Assembly: GCA_029817715.1 (NCBI GenBank)
Contig: JARUPY010000085.1
Location: 2,914,001-2,978,000, forward strand
Length of the DNA stretch: 64,000 bases
Direction: 5' to 3'
From: Melastoma dodecandrum
Taxonomy: Eukaryota > Streptophyta > Magnoliopsida > Myrtales > Melastomataceae
Shown here: positions 61,259 to 64,000 of the stretch, piece by piece
How the letters are laid out: the number at the start of each line of letters is the position of its first letter
Numbering within the stretch: the first letter of the stretch is position 1
Notes under the pieces: generated by a model
Databases searched by the model: none
What the model saw: only the letters and a program-made list of their open reading frames with translations
Told to the model about the DNA's origin: nothing
Made by a program: the position numbers and the translations under genes

Positions 61259-64000
61259 ATGGCTCACACAGCCGGCCTCGGTTCCCGCGCCAACCTGTCC
61301 CTTTCCCCTCCTCCTCCGCTTTCGATCCCGAAAGGTCTCCACCTTTACACCACCCTTCCTGCTCCCAAACCCTAATCCTCCTTTGCGTGTCGCTTTTTAC
61401 CTGTTTAATCGGTTCAATTTACGTTTCGCTGCCGACTGTTGTGTGGGTTAGGGTTTTCTATTTGAGTTGGCTGTGTGCTCATATACGACTTCGTAGGTTT
61501 TTGTCTGGGTGTAAGGGATTGGTTTGTTTCACTGTTTTAGCGTTTGATTTGGGGATTAAGGAGTGGATTTTCGATATCCGGTTGGTAAATAGGGATTGCA
61601 AATAATTTTCGTGCGTATTTTGCGTGTAGGAGCTGTTTGCTTTCCCTTTCTGATTCTGTGTTTTAGTGGGCTTGGGGTGCTCACGGTCATTGAATCCCGG
61701 TTCTTGAGCTTTTCCTTAGAATTGTTTTTGGACAAAATAACCCTGAAAAACAAGGAATGGCAGCTGTGTGAGGTGTGACTGTGTGATTTTCTCTCTGATC
61801 CCTTTTTGAGGGTTCAATTGAAATGATTACTTATTGATCGATGTTTTGGCATGTGATACTTGATACGGAAATGTTTTATGTTTTGTGTTCCAATGGGTGG
61901 TAAAAGTTTTTCCAAGCTGCATTTCTACCTTGTAGAATTTGCTTCATCGATTATTTACTCGTTGTACTGATGGGTTGCTTTTGCAGAAGCACGAGGGCTG
62001 GAAAGCCCAATCCCTCTATCACCACAGTGGCTTCTGCCCAAGGCAGGGGAATCAAAGCCTGGATATGGCCCTGTGGTATGTTATGTCCATTTAATGCAAG
62101 TGGTTGAATCTGCTCTCTGCATGGCTCCCTTCATACACAGTCTATTTTCATGGCGTGCGGCGTATCATTTTTTTTTTGTATTATGTACTGACTGCGCTCA
62201 AGGTCACTGATTATTGTATCTCGTTTCAATCAGGATAACTTTTCCTCTATTGGAAACCGATCTGAAGGTTATAATTCTCCTGATATTTATGATGAGATGG
62301 CGGAAACCAAGAAAAAGGATGTATTTAGGCCATCACTGCTTGATGCAGACGGCAACCGTCGTAGCCGCTGGCGTGATGAGGAAAGAGACACCAACTCTGC
62401 TGTGCGAAAAGATCGTTGGAGGGATGGGGAAAGAGATCTCGGCGACACTCGAAAGATTGATCGCTGGGACTCATCTGCTAAGCAGCCTGGAGAACAGCGT
62501 AGAGCCCCAGCAGGGAGATGGACTGATTCTGCTGGCAGGGATGGCAGTTTTGAACAACGCAGAGAGAGCAAATGGAATTCCCATTGGGGCCCTGATGACA
62601 AGGGTCCAGATGGCTCTCAGGAGAAGTTGGATACCGGAAAAAATGGTGATATATTTATCAGTAAGGGGTCAGCCCCAGTGGGTAATCACAAGAAGGACGA
62701 GGATCAGGTCCGGCCTTGGAGGCCCAGTTTTACTCATGGCAGAGGGAGGGGAGATGTCCCTCACCAGCATAATTCGACAAACAAATTCATTCCTTCGTTT
62801 TCCTATGGCCGTGGTTCTGCAGAGATGGATACTGCAAAGTTACCTACTGGTCGTGGAAAAGCTGCTTTTGGTGGGAGCTCTTCCAGTAGACTGATGCAAG
62901 GGATGGAGAAGGGTGCTGACGACCATGGGGACTCTTCCAATCTAAGATACAACCGCATGAAACTGCTTGACATATACCGTGCAATAAATTCAAGGTCTGT
63001 TGGCGACCTTGATTTTGGGCTGGTACAAGTGCCTCCACTTACACAGGAGGAGTCATCGGAACCTCTGGCTCTTCTTGCTCCTAATTCTGAGGAACTGGTA
63101 TTATTTTAGTCCTTTTTATTCCATCCGATCTGCTAGGCTGTGTAGAAATGAAAAAGAAAACCTTTCCAAACAGGTTGTGTTGGAGGGAATTGATAAAGGG
63201 GACATCCTATCTAGTGGTGCCCCCCAGATTTCAAAGGATGGATCTGGAGGGCGAAATCTTTCCGGGTTTCCTCTGTCAAGGCAATCAAAGCATGGTAGAT
63301 CAGTACTTCCCTTGGTTGTTTTCCATGTACACGCTAGTGAGAAACGATGAGTGAGTGACTTGCCAGTTGATTGATCATTGGCAGGTAGTAGAGAGGATCT
63401 CTATATCGATCATAATGATGTCAGGGGTGATTTGCCTGAAAAGCAGAAGTTATTGCACCATCAGATGCCAAGCTCAAGTTTGGAAACAAGACAAGAACCC
63501 GGGGGCATGGGTTTTGGAAAAGAAGGTAAGTTCACTGATGGCCAATTGTGGATTCATGGATGGATGATCTCCTTATGGCGGCCAATTCTATGCATGGATT
63601 GGCTGAGGTGATGGATAGGTGTCACCTGCTCTGTAAATGTTGAAGGGAATGCGAGATATTGAAGGTGCTTGAGGGCAAATTGTAGTGTCAATGATGGATG
63701 ATCTCCCTGCGGCCTCCGATTCTCTGCCTTTGAAGAATGATATATTGAAAAAAATAAAATGATTTCCGTTTGGTGTCCACGCTATCAACTAGACTTCTAA
63801 CTGCCATCGCGTTTTAGGAGACTCTGGAGATAGTTAGATTCGGTGATGAAGCAGATATTTGGGGATTTTTATCTTGATTCAGTAGATTATTTTTGTTAAC
63901 TAACTGTTAGCCTGTGATTGCAGCTTCAAGAGAAGAAATTGACTCCAAAATTAATGGTGGGATTATCAATAGAGAGCCCCTACCACATGATAATCGCTCT
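61259..64000 (+). CDS. GYF-domain protein, EXA1-like, 5' part (runs off the window)
   Basis: N-terminal part of a large plant protein of the EXA1 (GYF domain, 4EHP/eIF4E-binding) type, involved in translational control. Exons: 61259-61334 (tentative first exon, MAHTAGLGSRANL), 61987-62075, 62234-63097, 63174-63294, 63385-63525, then about 63924 to beyond 64000; phases agree through 63525. Recognised blocks: IPLSPQWLLPKAGESKPGYG; RRSRWRDEERDTNSAVRKDRW (Arg/Asp repeats); RYNRMKLLDIYR (eIF4E-type Y-x4-L-phi binding motif); VPPLTQEESSEPLALLAPNSEEL; GIDKGDILSSGAPQISKDG. The GYF domain should lie further right, outside the window. The weak donor GTCTCC makes the first exon uncertain, and one exon may be missed between 63526 and 63923. 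Confidence 0.75.

Noticed and set aside
62214..62894. 226-codon plus-strand frame overlapping the EXA1-like exon 3
   Set aside because: Out-of-frame shadow; the frame from 62234 has the splice acceptor, phase agreement and recognised motifs.

Overview
This is nuclear DNA from a flowering plant, most likely a dicot or other non-grass angiosperm. Host genes are split into many short exons with GT-AG introns. Plastid and mitochondrial proteins are nuclear-encoded, a nuclear tRNA-Ala gene is present, and two plant-type Ty1/copia retrotransposons carry initiator-Met-tRNA primer sites. From memory, several genes correspond to a run of neighbours on Arabidopsis chromosome 1 (RPL31, OTC, a RADIALIS-like gene, the ERD6-like 6 sugar carrier, an HD-type 5'-nucleotidase and TYW1), so the window looks like a conserved gene block enlarged by transposons.

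Layout. 1-5.7 kb: a complete copia element lies inside the coding sequence of plastid ribosomal protein bL31c and splits it; the rest of the gene is left of the window. 6.0-9.8 kb: a secreted GH5 endo-mannanase (minus) and plastid ornithine carbamoyltransferase (plus), divergent. 11-14.7 kb: a mitochondrial gamma-carbonic anhydrase (minus) and a CBSX3-type CBS-domain protein (plus) share a 0.5-kb divergent promoter. 15.6-17.2 kb: an LTR-like remnant, a RADIALIS-like MYB gene and tRNA-Ala(AGC). 18.1-24.2 kb: an 18-exon vacuolar-type sugar transporter and a convergent Maf-like nucleotide pyrophosphatase with one exon junction that does not fit. 24.9-27.4 kb: a 2.5-kb Mutator-like element with 9-bp target duplications, about 0.7-kb terminal inverted repeats and a GRF zinc-finger gene inside. 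27.8-42 kb: an LRR receptor-like pseudokinase, a cytosolic 5'-nucleotidase (16 exons), a conserved protein of unknown function and a leucine-carboxymethyltransferase-family enzyme. 43.4-48.8 kb: a second, younger copia element with one nonsense codon. 48.8-50.4 kb: debris (an RNase H fragment and a broken DUF21/CBS gene end). 50.8-53.7 kb: TYW1, which makes wybutosine in tRNA-Phe. 54.5-64 kb: an AT-hook protein, a 5-kb stretch with no recognisable gene, an ATL RING-H2 ubiquitin ligase, and the 5' part of a large GYF-domain-type (EXA1-like) gene that runs off the right edge.

The genes do not form a single pathway. Functional themes are organelle proteins (bL31c, OTC, gamma-CA, CBSX3), nucleotide and tRNA metabolism (Maf, 5'-nucleotidase, TYW1) and signalling. 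The most notable features are the copia insertion in a ribosomal protein gene and the precisely bounded gene-carrying MULE. I recognised no CRISPR, phage or other undescribed defence-like system. Exon limits were read by eye from splice consensus, reading phase and remembered family sequences; every family name is recognition from memory, not a database search.
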